Assembly (NCBI GenBank): GCA_002420005.1
Contig: DIHE01000055.1
Coordinates: 122,839 to 146,289 of the forward strand
DNA: 23,451 nt
Direction of reading: 5' to 3'
From: Holophagales bacterium UBA5704
GTDB lineage: Bacteria > Acidobacteriota > Thermoanaerobaculia > Multivoradales > UBA5704
Part shown: positions 23,007-23,451 of the stretch, in pieces
Numbering within the stretch: position 1 is the first letter of the stretch
Layout: each line of letters starts with the position of its first letter
Notes under the pieces: model-generated
Told to the model about the DNA's origin: nothing
Seen by the model: only the letters and a program-made list of their open reading frames with translations
The model's database searches: none
Made by a program: the position numbers and the translations under genes

Positions 23007-23155
23007 CCCGCCGCCGCACCCTCCGTTTCAGTCCCATCCGCAACTTCCGGTAAGGCACATTATGTTAACCAGCTGAGCTGCCGTGATCGCGGGAGCTTCA
23101 CGGGTGCGTTGGTCGCTGGTCCTTTCTGTGGTCCGCTTGATAGGCTTCCCCCATC

Positions 23156-23451
23156 GTGCAAGCGCAACCGAATCTGGCGGAGGCGGAACGGCGGATTGAG
23201 GAAGCCCGGCGCACCCAGGCGGCCAGCCTGGATCTGGGTGATCTCGCCCTGCGGGCGCTCCCCGTCAGCGTGGCAACCCTTCCTCACCTCCGCGTGCTCT
23301 TCCTGGGCGCTGCCTATCCTGATCCTGATGACGCTCAGGAGCTAGTATGGGACGCCGAACGGGAGACCTCGGAGCTCGCGGACCTCACGTCGCTCCAGGG
23401 ACTCCAAGGATTCCAGAACCTCGACCTCTCGCGCTGCACGGGGGTGACGGA
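23156..23451 (+). CDS. Leucine-rich-repeat protein (5' end only)
   Basis: The first 98 codons of a gene cut by the window edge. GTG start at 23156; an in-frame TAG at 23141 excludes any start further upstream. The N-terminus NLAEAERRIEEARRTQAASL resembles the cap of bacterial LRR proteins of the Roco/COG4886 kind, followed by LRR-like segments LDLGDLALRALPVSVATLPH, LRVLFLGAA, and after an acidic insert LTSLQGLQGFQNLDLSRCTG. The ribosome site is weak. C-terminal domains (for example a Roc-COR GTPase or TIR) cannot be seen. A three-hairpin element and a strong promoter lie just upstream, as an element also does upstream of the TIR gene. Confidence 0.7.
   Translation, partial: MQAQPNLAEAERRIEEARRTQAASLDLGDLALRALPVSVATLPHLRVLFLGAAYPDPDDAQELVWDAERETSELADLTSLQGLQGFQNLDLSRCTGVT

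Larger units (their letters stand above)
22708..23155. other. Intergenic region between parB and the LRR gene
   Basis: No gene recognised. Holds a degenerate A-type hairpin (22741-22755), a three-hairpin element, a promoter and a terminator-like hairpin (separate entries). The last 150 bases (23007-23155) show nothing clear apart from a D-arm-like fragment at 23058-23079 on the minus strand. Confidence 0.7.

Noticed and set aside
23058..23079. tRNA D-arm-like sequence on the minus strand (AGCTCAGCTGGTTAACATAATG)
   Set aside because: No D-stem closing GAGC, no anticodon stem, no T-arm and no matching acceptor stem; at most a remnant or chance match.
1..23451. Sigma-54 (-24/-12) promoters linked to rpoN
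   Set aside because: Every TGGCA-type match inspected lacked the GC element at the proper spacing.

Overview
The window is GC-rich (by eye about two thirds G+C) and comes from a Gram-negative bacterium. It encodes most of an LPS-export (Lpt) machine, sigma-54, an HPr kinase/phosphorylase and a phosphotransferase (PTS) regulatory cascade. The fused Lpt proteins, HPr kinase beside rpoN/ptsN/rapZ, NB-ARC/WD40 and LRR genes, and many GC-rich palindromic repeats fit Acidobacteriota best (perhaps a Thermoanaerobaculia-like lineage). That placement is inference from gene content; there is no rRNA gene to test it.

Layout. (1) 1-2239: an LptF-LptG fusion on the minus strand (3' end outside the window), divergent from a QueD/6-pyruvoyl-tetrahydropterin synthase family gene. 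(2) 2240-6250 is an accessory island. It holds a palindrome-rich spacer with two copies, in mirror orientation, of a three-hairpin element; a TIR-domain gene; a frameshifted NB-ARC-WD40 (STAND/NLR-like) gene; a repeat-rich spacer; and a minus-strand BrnT toxin/antitoxin pair bracketed by two copies of a palindromic repeat. (3) 6317-20297 is a very compact co-directional block: accA, recJ, an LptC/LptA-type fusion, lptB, rpoN, ptsN, hprK, rapZ, a mannose-type EIIA, ptsH (HPr), ptsI (EI), a lipoprotein and miaB. Many junctions are ATGA/GTGA overlaps. The block ends at a perfect 24-bp inverted repeat. (4) 20433-22707: a bifunctional-nuclease (DUF151) family gene, then parA-parB. (5) 22708-23451: a third copy of the three-hairpin element, a good sigma-70-like promoter running straight into a terminator-like hairpin, and the 5' end of a leucine-rich-repeat gene cut by the window edge.

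How the genes work together. LptFG, LptCA and LptB together supply the inner-membrane and periplasmic parts of LPS transport, with two fusions replacing four separate proteins. EI, HPr (His15 and Ser46 both present), two EIIA proteins and HPr kinase form a PTS with no EIIB or EIIC here, so a regulatory rather than sugar-transport role is likely, linked to sigma-54 and RapZ. The TIR/NB-ARC/WD40 locus looks like a conflict (antiphage/NLR-like) gene carrying two reading-frame breaks. The main novelty candidates are the conserved three-hairpin element, the two frame breaks in the NLR-like locus, a 16-bp palindrome at nearly the same distance upstream of accA and parA, and several apparently leaderless promoters.
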